The translations under genes were made by a program, and so were the position numbers. A DNA stretch of 64,000 nucleotides from Rhodoferax sp. AJA081-3 (GTDB taxonomy: Bacteria; Pseudomonadota; Gammaproteobacteria; Burkholderiales; Burkholderiaceae_C): the NCBI RefSeq assembly GCF_017798165.1, contig NZ_CP059068.1:3100001-3164000 (forward strand). The letters run 5' to 3'. Positions within the stretch are counted from its first letter, which is position 1. Each line of letters begins with the position of its first letter. The notes under the pieces were generated by a model that made no database searches, was not told the origin of the DNA, and saw only the letters and a list, made by a program, of their open reading frames with translations. Positions 24,804 to 32,365 of the stretch are shown here, in pieces.

Positions 24804-26423
24804 ATGAGCAGCTTACCGGACCCCATCCAAGAGGGACTCGCCCGCGGATGGAAAGTATTGGGCGGTGCGCACGGCGCACTACCCGCCAGCATCACCTGCG
24901 ACGTGGCCATCATCGGCTCAGGCGCGGGCGCCGGCATCACCGCAGAACTGTTGACCAAAGCCGGCCTCAAGGTCGTCATCATTGAAGAAGGCCAGCTCAA
25001 GAGCAGCAAAGACTTCAAGCAGCGTGAGCCCGAAGCCTATGCCTCGCTCTACCAGGAGGCCGCGGGCCGCCAGACCAAGGACAAGGGCATCACCATCCTG
25101 CAGGGCCGCAGCGTAGGTGGCACCACCACCGTCAACTGGACCAGCTCGTTTCGCACGCCACCGGCCACACTGAAATATTGGCAAGAAAAATTCGGCCTGA
25201 CCGACTACACCCCCGAGGCCCTGGCGCCGTATTTCAAGCAGGCCGAAGAACGCCTCAACATCGCCCCCTGGCAGACCGACCCCAACGAAAACAACGAGCT
25301 GCTGCGCCGCGGCGCGGCCAAGCTGGGCATCAAGGCCGAAGTCATTCCGCGCAACGTCAAGGGTTGCTACAACCTGGGCTCCTGTGGCATGGGCTGCCCG
25401 GTCAATGCCAAACAGTCCATGCTGGTGACCACCATCCCGTTTGCACTCGATGGCGGTGCCACCCTGTTGGTGGAAACACGGGCCGAGAAGTTTGACATCA
25501 GCAACGGACGTGTCCAGGGCCTGAGTTGTATAGCGGTAAAACCCAATGCAGCCCCCGTCAATGCTAATGGTGTAGCTACACAAATCGTAGCAAAACACTA
25601 TGTGCTGGCAGGTGGCTCCATCAACTCCCCCGCACTGCTGCTGCGCTCCAAGGCGCCAGACCCGCACAAACAGCTGGGCACCCGCACCTTTTTGCACCCG
25701 GTGGCCATCACCACCGCCATCATGGCCAACGCCGTGAAGGCGTGGGACGGCGCGCCCCAGTCCATCTACTCCGACCACTACCTCAACACCCAGGCCATTG
25801 ACGGCCCCATCGGCTTCAAGCTGGAGGTGGCGCCGCTGCACCCCGTCTTCTTTGGCGCCAACCTGCCCGGCTTTGGCGAAAAGCAGGCCCAGCTGTTCCG
25901 CCAGTACCCCAATGCCAACGTCATGCTGGCGCTGATGCGCGACGGGTTCCACGACCAGGCCGTGGGCGGCAAGGTGGAGCTGCGCAGCAGCGGCGCACCC
26001 CTGCTGGACTACCCGCTGACCGACTATGTGCTGGAGGGCGCCCGCCGCTCCATGCTGGCCATGGCAGAGATCCAGTTTGAAGCCGGCGCCAAAACGGTTT
26101 ACCCCGGCCACGAAATGGGTGAAGGCACGACCACCTGGCTTGAGACCAAAGCGGCAATCAACGCCCTGCCCATGAAACCCCTGCTCACCAAGATCGGCAG
26201 CGCCCACGTCATGGGCGGCTGTGGCCTGGCCGCAGACGACAAACGCGGCGTCACCCGACCGGACGGTGTGCACTGGCAGCTGGAGAACCTGTCCATCCAC
26301 GATGGCTCCCTCTTCCCCACCAGCATCGGCGCCAACCCCCAGTTGTCCATCTATGGCAATGTGAACCGCCTGGCCCAAGGCCTGGCCCAACGCTTGACCA
26401 ACAAAGCGGTAAGCCTGGTCTAG
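24804..26423 (+). CDS. GMC-family FAD oxidoreductase (with in-frame family A element)
   Basis: 539 aa. CDVAIIGSGAGAGITAELLTK near residue 32 is the FAD-binding Rossmann motif. GRSVGGTTTVNWTSSFR near 102 is the GMC signature 1 region, and AGGSINSPALLLRSKAPDP near 270 signature 2. The C-terminal domain holds HVMGGCGLAADD near 470 and DGSLFPTSIGANPQLSIYG near 497, with the usual catalytic His/Asn positions. No signal peptide is seen, consistent with co-export by the Tat subunit encoded before it. It should oxidise an alcohol or sugar to the aldehyde handled by the upstream dehydrogenase. Residues about 245-263 (VKPNAAPVNANGVATQIVA) are encoded by a family A repeat. The start at ATG 24804 is preferred over a TTG at 24765. 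Confidence 0.88.
   Translation: MSSLPDPIQEGLARGWKVLGGAHGALPASITCDVAIIGSGAGAGITAELLTKAGLKVVIIEEGQLKSSKDFKQREPEAYASLYQEAAGRQTKDKGITILQGRSVGGTTTVNWTSSFRTPPATLKYWQEKFGLTDYTPEALAPYFKQAEERLNIAPWQTDPNENNELLRRGAAKLGIKAEVIPRNVKGCYNLGSCGMGCPVNAKQSMLVTTIPFALDGGATLLVETRAEKFDISNGRVQGLSCIAVKPNAAPVNANGVATQIVAKHYVLAGGSINSPALLLRSKAPDPHKQLGTRTFLHPVAITTAIMANAVKAWDGAPQSIYSDHYLNTQAIDGPIGFKLEVAPLHPVFFGANLPGFGEKQAQLFRQYPNANVMLALMRDGFHDQAVGGKVELRSSGAPLLDYPLTDYVLEGARRSMLAMAEIQFEAGAKTVYPGHEMGEGTTTWLETKAAINALPMKPLLTKIGSAHVMGGCGLAADDKRGVTRPDGVHWQLENLSIHDGSLFPTSIGANPQLSIYGNVNRLAQGLAQRLTNKAVSLV
25536..25592 (+). repeat. Family A element, copy A4, inside the GMC oxidoreductase gene
   Basis: Contains CAGCCCCCGT and the 3' hairpin GCTAC-N7-GTAGC, in which both arms differ from the commoner GCTAT/ATAGC but still pair. 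It is read in frame and adds no stop. Confidence 0.75.
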
Positions 26424-26426
26424 GCC

Positions 26427-27242
26427 TCAGTCCGGCATGCGCGGGCCGCGGTACACAATGCCGCGTGCCTGGTCCAAGGGCATAAAGTCCTGCATGATCT
26501 TCAGCATGGTCTGGTCTTTCAGAATGCCCACCACCAGCGCTTCCCAGCGCGCCGCCTGCTCGGCCGTAAACGACTTGCGCGAAAAAACCAGACTGCCTAC
26601 CGAAAACTGCTCCGGCGGCGCCCAGTCCCGCTGGACCATTTCGCGCTGGATGCGTTCGGCGTCCAGGTACTCCCGGAAGACTATGGGCTGACTCACCACG
26701 GCATCCACCATGCCACGCTCCAGGTACTTGAACAGCTCGGCTACGTCGGCCACCTCCGTCACACGGCCCTGGGTCGCCAAGCGGCCCAGCCAGGTGTCGT
26801 ATGCAGGCTCGTGTTTGAAACCGCGCACCATACCCACCCGCAGGTTGCTACCCTCAAACGCCGCCATGGATTCGGGCACTGCCCCAACCGACTTGCGCAC
26901 CAGCACGATATTGCGCGTCGTCAGGTACGGCATGAGGTAAGCAAACGCCTTGCGCTCCGGCGTGGGAATAGCTGCCGTGGCCATGTCCAGGCTGCCGGCC
27001 TGCAGCTCGGCCCAAATGCGGGCACGGGGCATCACCACCCGCTCAAACACACAACCACTGCGCTGGCTCAACACATCGAGCAAGCGGCTGTCCACACCTT
27101 CACCCGAGCCGCCACGGTACAAAATGCCAAACTCAAACATCGCCACCCGCACCGGCTTGGAGCAATAGTCCTGCGCACCGGCCGCCCCCGCGCCTTTGGC
27201 CAGCAACACCGCCAAGATCAAGAAAGTCGCCATTCGTTTCAT
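26427..27242 (-). CDS. Periplasmic solute-binding protein (amino-acid ABC type, family 3)
   Basis: 271 aa. A signal peptide (MKRMATFLILAVLLAKGAGAAGA) precedes a family 3 binding fold: VRVAMFEFGILY near 28, GVDSRLLDVLSQRSGCVFE near 43, and LDMATAAIPTPERKAFAYLMPYL near 80 (the usual D-x-x-x-x-x-x-x-x-P-x-R region). It probably binds a small amino-acid-like ligand in the periplasm. No permease or ATPase gene is adjacent, so it may be an orphan or a receptor. The ATG at 27242 is chosen because it starts the signal peptide; a longer frame to 27284 is not needed. Confidence 0.78.
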   Translation of the reverse strand: MKRMATFLILAVLLAKGAGAAGAQDYCSKPVRVAMFEFGILYRGGSGEGVDSRLLDVLSQRSGCVFERVVMPRARIWAELQAGSLDMATAAIPTPERKAFAYLMPYLTTRNIVLVRKSVGAVPESMAAFEGSNLRVGMVRGFKHEPAYDTWLGRLATQGRVTEVADVAELFKYLERGMVDAVVSQPIVFREYLDAERIQREMVQRDWAPPEQFSVGSLVFSRKSFTAEQAARWEALVVGILKDQTMLKIMQDFMPLDQARGIVYRGPRMPD

Positions 27243-27360
27243 GGCCCGGTTATACGACTCGGAGGTTTGGCTCGCAAGTGCCAAAAGTCACGTCTCTGCA
27301 AGAAAGTTCAAACTCCTTTAGCATGGGCGGCCCTGACCAACCCAACTGAGCGATACCCCC

Positions 27361-27969
27361 ATGAAGCTGTACTACTCCCCCGGCGCCTGCTCCCTGTCGC
27401 CCCACATCGCCCTGCACGAAGCCGGCCTGGCGTTTGAAGCCATCCCCGCCCCCACCAAAACCCACAAGCTGCCCGACGGCACCGACTACTACACCATCAA
27501 CCCCCTGGGCTACGTACCCTACCTGACGCTGGACGACGGACGCAGCCTGCACGAAGGCCCGGCCATCGTGCAATACATCGCCGACCAAGTGCCCACCAAA
27601 AACCTGGCCCCCGCCAACGGCACCTACGAGCGTTACAAGCTGCAAGAGTGGCTGACCTTCATCGGCACCGAACTGCACCGCAGCTTCTCGCCCCTGTTTG
27701 CACCCACCACACCGGCCGAGACCAAGGCCACGTTCATCACCAAACTACAGGGCCGCCTGAAATGGGTGGACGGCGAACTGGCCGGCAAGCAGTACCTGAT
27801 GGGCGACCACTTCACCGTGGCCGATGCGTATCTGTTCACCGTCACCAACTGGGCTCCGCGTGTGGAGGTGGACCTGTCACCCTATTCCAACCTGCTGGCC
27901 TACCGCGCCCGCGTCGGCGCACGCCCTGCCGTGGTGGCCGCGATGACGGCCGAAGGCCTGCTCAAGTAA
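27361..27969 (+). CDS. Glutathione S-transferase (bacterial beta type)
   Basis: 202 aa. MKLYYSPGACSLSPHIALHEAG is the classical start of beta-class GSTs, with Ser and Cys at positions 6-10 as glutathione-contacting residues. The cis-proline region is YVPYLTLDDG near 57, and EGPAIVQYIAD near 62-72 binds the gamma-glutamyl part. The helical C-terminal domain includes YLMGDHFTVADAYLFTV near 145, the N-capping box. It should conjugate or reduce glutathione adducts in the cytosol. The GNAT gene follows 23 bases downstream on the same strand. Confidence 0.92.
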   Translation: MKLYYSPGACSLSPHIALHEAGLAFEAIPAPTKTHKLPDGTDYYTINPLGYVPYLTLDDGRSLHEGPAIVQYIADQVPTKNLAPANGTYERYKLQEWLTFIGTELHRSFSPLFAPTTPAETKATFITKLQGRLKWVDGELAGKQYLMGDHFTVADAYLFTVTNWAPRVEVDLSPYSNLLAYRARVGARPAVVAAMTAEGLLK

Positions 27970-27992
27970 ACCGCGGTAACAGGAGCCAGCGA

Positions 27993-28604
27993 ATGCAAGT
28001 ACCAACCCTGATGCTGCGCACCTTCGCCGCGCCGGTGGAGCTGCGCACGCCGCGCCTGCTGTTGCGCCAGTGGAAAGACAACGACAGTGAGGCCTGGGCC
28101 ACCATGAATGCCGACCCCGAAGTCCGCCGTTATTTCCCCAGCGTGCACACCCGCAGCGAGGCCCAGGGCGAGGCCGACCGCATCCGCGCCAGCATCACCC
28201 AGCGCGGCTGGGGCATGTGGGCGGTCGAGGTGCCCGGTGTGCATGCCTTTGCCGGTTTTGTCGGGCTGAACCTGCCGGCGTATGAAGCGCCGTGGATGCC
28301 AGCCGTGGAAATCGGCTGGCGCCTGGCCCCGCCGCCTGGGCACCAGGGTTACGCCACCGAGGGCGCGGCCGCTGCACTGCACTTTGCGTTCACGCATCTG
28401 GAACTGCCGCAGGTAGTGGCCATGTCGGTCCCCACCAACGGGCCCTCACACAGCGTCATGGAGCGCATCGGCATGGTGCGTGATGCCAGTGCCGACTTCG
28501 ACCACCCACGCGTACCCGCCGACTGGCCGCTCAAGCGCCATATCCTCCACCGCATCACAGCCGAGCAATGGCGGCTGCACCAGGCTCCAGTCAAAAAGGC
28601 TTAA
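27993..28604 (+). CDS. GNAT-family N-acetyltransferase (RimJ/RimL type)
   Basis: 203 aa. LRTPRLLLRQWKDNDSEAWATM near residue 15 opens the RimJ/RimL-like fold, and YATEGAAAALHFAF near 117 follows the acetyl-CoA pyrophosphate loop (here APPPGHQGYA). VVAMSVPTNGPSHSVMERIGM near 142 is the C-terminal beta-alpha block. It transfers acetyl groups from acetyl-CoA to an amine; the substrate is unknown. AGGAG precedes the ATG at 27993. Its stop codon is immediately followed by repeat A5. Confidence 0.87.
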   Translation: MQVPTLMLRTFAAPVELRTPRLLLRQWKDNDSEAWATMNADPEVRRYFPSVHTRSEAQGEADRIRASITQRGWGMWAVEVPGVHAFAGFVGLNLPAYEAPWMPAVEIGWRLAPPPGHQGYATEGAAAALHFAFTHLELPQVVAMSVPTNGPSHSVMERIGMVRDASADFDHPRVPADWPLKRHILHRITAEQWRLHQAPVKKA

Positions 28605-28660
28605 GCCAAACTGGCCTATAGCCCCCGTGAAATATAACGATATCGCTATCGTATTTATAG
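28605..28660 (+). repeat. Family A element, copy A5
   Basis: Contains TATAGCCCCCGT and GCTAT-N7-ATAGT. It lies in the 60-base gap between the convergent GNAT and wax-ester-synthase-like genes, starting right after the GNAT stop. Confidence 0.75.
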
Positions 28661-28664
28661 TGAC

Positions 28665-30170
28665 TTACAGCTCAGGTTTACCCACCGCCCGCACCAGCCG
28701 CTCAAACTCCGGCGCAAACTGGTCGATGATGGCCTGCGGGTCGGGGCACAACGCCGCGTCGGCAATCACACCAAACTGCACGCCCCCGCCATAGCTCAGT
28801 ATCGACACACCCAGCCCCACCGAGCCCGACTGCGGCACCCAGAACAGCGACTGCTCCACGGTGGCACCCAAGAAGCGCATCTTCTCCTTGGGGCCAATCA
28901 CGTTGGTCATCACCGCCGTGGTCTTGCGCGAGAACAACGCCAGCAGCGCGTCCTGCACCGGTTGGGTCAGCGCACCGGCCACGGCCAGCAGCCCAAATGC
29001 CATCAGCGGCTGCAGGCTGCCTTTGAGGTCTGCCATGCGGCGGTGCACCTCGCGCACCCGGGCCACGGGGCTGCGGATACCAATGGGCAACAGCAGCGGC
29101 GCCAGGCCAAACTGGTTGCCCAACTGGTAGGCCTGCTCGATCGGGCGCAGGTTGACCGGCACCATGGCCCGGATCTCCAAGCCGTGGATATCGTCACCAC
29201 TGTCGTGCAAATAGTGGCCGATGGCTCCTGCCACACAGCCCAGCAGCACGTCGTTGACTGAGCAGTCCATATGTTTGCTCAAGGCCTTCACCCGTGCCAG
29301 CGGCAGGGGCTGGCACCAGGCCACACGTTTCACACCACTGGGTGTTCCCTTGAGGCGGGTATGTGAATCGTCGGGCATCAACGCCATGGCCGCGGCATCA
29401 CTCACCCCGTGCAGCACCCATTTGGTGGAGGCCCAGACGTTGCGCAAGCCATGCTCCAGCGTGCGGCGCGGGGCATGGGCAAAGGCCCACGATGTTTTGG
29501 CCCCCAGGCTGGCCGCACCCCAGGCCAATGTGGAGGCCCGCCCTGCGGGAGCAAAGACCCAGGTGTCCAGCAAGGCCTCGGCCCGGTCCAACAAACCGTG
29601 GCCGTGGGAGCGGCGGGGGCTTCGTGGTGGCAACACACCGCCATCCACCAGCGACTGCATCACCGCCACCAGGGCCACACCATCGGCAATGCAGTGGTGG
29701 ATGCGCACAATCAGCGCGGAGCCTCCGGCATACCGCTCCACCAGGTGGAACTGCCACAGCGGCCGCCGGGCATCGAGCGGTTGCACCGCCAGTGCGGCCA
29801 CCCGGTCCTGCAGCAAGGCCTGCTGTTGGCCGGCGCGGGCCCGCGGCAGGCTCTCGGAAACAATGTGGTGGTCCAGCGCAAAGTTGCTATCGGGCTCCCA
29901 GCGCACACCACCATCTGGCCCGTGCTGGGCGCACTGTATAAAACGCGGATAGCGCAGCAGGGTGTCCTGCACGCGGGCACACAGCGCGTCGCGGTGGATG
30001 CCGGGCTTGAGCACCCACACGCCCACAATCACCATGCGGTTGACGGCACTGTCCATGCGCAGCCAGGCCGTGTCCACCGCGCCCATGGGCACCACACGCT
30101 GCTCAGGCACCATGGCCAGTGCTTGTTCCCAATCCGCTACCGGATGGGCTACCCGTTTAACGCGTGCCAT
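28665..30170 (-). CDS. Wax ester synthase/diacylglycerol acyltransferase (WS/DGAT family)
   Basis: 501 aa. The active-site motif HHCIADG (HHxxxDG) is at residues 158-164. The protein begins PMGAVDTAWLRMDS near 28, like family members, and has the late blocks SVNDVLLGCVAGAIGHYL near 300, VPVNLRP near 335 and VMTNVIGPKEKM near 425. Such enzymes esterify acyl-CoA with a fatty alcohol or diacylglycerol at the membrane surface. The ATG at 30170 overlaps the end of the upstream reductase gene by 14 bases, so the two are translationally coupled. Together they could make and use an acyl product, but a fatty-aldehyde reductase is not seen here. Confidence 0.88.
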   Translation of the reverse strand: MARVKRVAHPVADWEQALAMVPEQRVVPMGAVDTAWLRMDSAVNRMVIVGVWVLKPGIHRDALCARVQDTLLRYPRFIQCAQHGPDGGVRWEPDSNFALDHHIVSESLPRARAGQQQALLQDRVAALAVQPLDARRPLWQFHLVERYAGGSALIVRIHHCIADGVALVAVMQSLVDGGVLPPRSPRRSHGHGLLDRAEALLDTWVFAPAGRASTLAWGAASLGAKTSWAFAHAPRRTLEHGLRNVWASTKWVLHGVSDAAAMALMPDDSHTRLKGTPSGVKRVAWCQPLPLARVKALSKHMDCSVNDVLLGCVAGAIGHYLHDSGDDIHGLEIRAMVPVNLRPIEQAYQLGNQFGLAPLLLPIGIRSPVARVREVHRRMADLKGSLQPLMAFGLLAVAGALTQPVQDALLALFSRKTTAVMTNVIGPKEKMRFLGATVEQSLFWVPQSGSVGLGVSILSYGGGVQFGVIADAALCPDPQAIIDQFAPEFERLVRAVGKPEL

Positions 30171-32265
30171 GTTGTGCCCCCTTGGTCTTGCGTGGCGCCT
30201 TGGGTGCGCTGGCCTTGCGGGATAGCTTGGGTAGGCCGCCCTTGCGGGCCGCGAGCGCCAGTTTGCGCACCTGGGCAATGTCAGCATCCGAGAACACGCC
30301 GTTGACGCCCGACACTGCCGCCAGTTGCATACCGTGTTTGAGCCCCAGGCGGTAGATCTCGCGCACCCGCTCCCATTCAATCTCGCGGCCCACGGTGAAG
30401 TTTTCAAACCGCCCGTCCAGCGCCAACACAATGGTTTCTGCCAGGCAAGCATAGGCCACGTTGGGCGGCAAACCGATGTTTTTCATCTGCACCTCACCCG
30501 GCAACCGGATTTCGCCTGACTCCACCACCAGCACATCGGGGCGCTTGGCCACCTCGGTGGGCGGCAGATCCAGCGGGCGGGCCACATCGGTGATCACACA
30601 GCCGGGTTTGACCCGCATGATGTCCAACACCTTTTTGCCAGCGCCCGAGGTGGCCGTCACGATCATGTCCATGTCGGCAATGTGTGTGTCAGCCCGGGCA
30701 CTGAGGAACAGGCGGGCATCGGGTGTCTCGCGCAGGATCGATTCCTTCAAGACCAACAGCTTGGCTGGCTCCGGCGAGACCATGTAAACCTCATGGGCCG
30801 TGGTGGCCAGCAAGCGGGCGCACACCGAACCGATGGCCCCCGTGGCACCCACCACCATGGCCTTGAAGGCGGCCTTTTTCCCCTTGGCCGGTGCCTTCAC
30901 CAGCCCCAGCCTGCGCATGGCATCGTGCGCCGCCCACAGTGCGCCCGAGGCGCTGTAGCTATTGCCGGTCGTAATGGGTAAGGGTGCCCGCTTGGCTACC
31001 GTCACACCGGCGTCGCCCACCACCTTGGTAAAGGCACCCAGGCCCATGATCTGTGCGCCCAGTCCGCGGGCCAGCTCGGCAGCGGCCAGCAGCCGGCGGT
31101 AGGTGAATTCGGGGTCGTGCGCCATGATCTCCTTGGGCGTACCGCCCACCGAGATCAACCAGCCCTCGGCCTGTGCACCCGTGGGTGAACGTATGCCCGT
31201 GACCTTGGAGTACACAAACGGTGGCGCATAGGCCATGGCCTTTTCCAGCGTGTCCATCACCACCGGGGGCGACACATGGGACAACAACTCGATCGGCTTG
31301 ACCTTCTTGAAATACTCCTGTGACAGCGGGTGGATCACAAACGCAAAGCGGTTCATCCGCGTGGGACCGTTGGGGTAGAGGATGCGCGGCTCCAGGCCCT
31401 CCTGCGTCAGCATGCCCAGGTAGTCATCGGTGTCCAGGTCATCGCCATCACGGCCGGTGGCCGCTATCAGCATGGCATCCAGCGTGGCAGGGCTCAGCAC
31501 ATGGCCGGCTATGGCGGGGGCTGCATCCACAATGGTGTGCACACCCAGCGCACCCCATTTGGCGGCACGTTCCGCATTCACCCCCACACTCACCACCACC
31601 TTGCCCGCCAGTGCCCGGGCAGTGAGGCCGTCCACCTCGTGGGGCATGGCCACCAGCACGGTCGATTCTTGCAAGGCAGACTGCAGCACAAAATCGGCCC
31701 ACTGCTGCACCGGTGTGTTGTCGGTCACCACATCGGGTACCCAGCCGGACACCAGGTGGGCGCCCCGTGTGTACAGCTCCAGGTCGTGCACACTTTGCAA
31801 TATCTTGGGCACACCGTGCTGCACCACCGGGTCGGCAAACTGCAGGTTGTGCGTGTATTCGGCCAGGCACAGGGCCAGGCGGTACTGCTCCTTGCCGGAC
31901 CAGAACAACACCCGCGCGTTGCTGAAAAACTGAGGCAAAGTGGTCTGCACATGGCGCACCGCCCACTCTTGCAGAATGTCCTGCAGGCGTGCACCGGTGG
32001 TCACTGGTATACGTGTGACCGCGCGTTTGAGTGCCACGCTATCGGGCTCGGCATACTGCTTGCCGGCCACGCTGTAGTGATCCCTAGCCACACCCAGGCC
32101 CAGCACATCGGCGCGCGACTCCCATTGGCGCAGCAGGGTCACCGCCTTGCTGGCGCTACCGTCGGTACCCAGCCGGCGCACCTGCATGGGCTGGCCCATG
32201 AAGTCGGTGTGTAGGTCAAAGTTGTTGTGGGACGCACCCAGGCTGATACTGACAATGTGTTTCAT
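30157..32265 (-). CDS. Long acyl-ACP/acyl-CoA reductase-like protein (AAR, COG5322 type) with an unassigned N-terminal domain
   Basis: 702 aa. Residues about 295-650 look like cyanobacterial acyl-ACP reductase: GLGAFTKVV (aldehyde-forming domain), PITTGNSYSASG, the Rossmann motif MVVGATGAIGSVCARLL, then ACLAETIVLALDG, where the Cys aligns with the acyl-thioester Cys of cyanobacterial AAR (there CFAEAM). The N-terminal about 290 residues (starting MKHIVSISLGASHNNFDLHT) are not a domain I recognise; cyanobacterial AAR is only about 340 aa and lacks them. The C-terminal tail is Lys/Arg-rich. A GGAG site precedes the ATG at 32265. It overlaps the WS/DGAT gene and is divergent from a CoA-transferase gene. 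Substrate (acyl-ACP or acyl-CoA) is inferred. Confidence 0.8.
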   Translation of the reverse strand: MKHIVSISLGASHNNFDLHTDFMGQPMQVRRLGTDGSASKAVTLLRQWESRADVLGLGVARDHYSVAGKQYAEPDSVALKRAVTRIPVTTGARLQDILQEWAVRHVQTTLPQFFSNARVLFWSGKEQYRLALCLAEYTHNLQFADPVVQHGVPKILQSVHDLELYTRGAHLVSGWVPDVVTDNTPVQQWADFVLQSALQESTVLVAMPHEVDGLTARALAGKVVVSVGVNAERAAKWGALGVHTIVDAAPAIAGHVLSPATLDAMLIAATGRDGDDLDTDDYLGMLTQEGLEPRILYPNGPTRMNRFAFVIHPLSQEYFKKVKPIELLSHVSPPVVMDTLEKAMAYAPPFVYSKVTGIRSPTGAQAEGWLISVGGTPKEIMAHDPEFTYRRLLAAAELARGLGAQIMGLGAFTKVVGDAGVTVAKRAPLPITTGNSYSASGALWAAHDAMRRLGLVKAPAKGKKAAFKAMVVGATGAIGSVCARLLATTAHEVYMVSPEPAKLLVLKESILRETPDARLFLSARADTHIADMDMIVTATSGAGKKVLDIMRVKPGCVITDVARPLDLPPTEVAKRPDVLVVESGEIRLPGEVQMKNIGLPPNVAYACLAETIVLALDGRFENFTVGREIEWERVREIYRLGLKHGMQLAAVSGVNGVFSDADIAQVRKLALAARKGGLPKLSRKASAPKAPRKTKGAQHGTR

Positions 32266-32365
32266 CGTGGCTCCTGACCGATGCTTCGGTTGTACCGCCA
32301 AGCACCGTACCGCTGTTTGAGCCACATCAAGGCAAACCCAATGGAATGGGCGCAGAGTACGGTCC

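Noticed and set aside
24918..26390. 490-aa frame antisense to the GMC oxidoreductase
   Set aside because: Low-complexity Gly/His/Gln composition typical of a shadow of a real gene; the sense strand carries clear GMC motifs.
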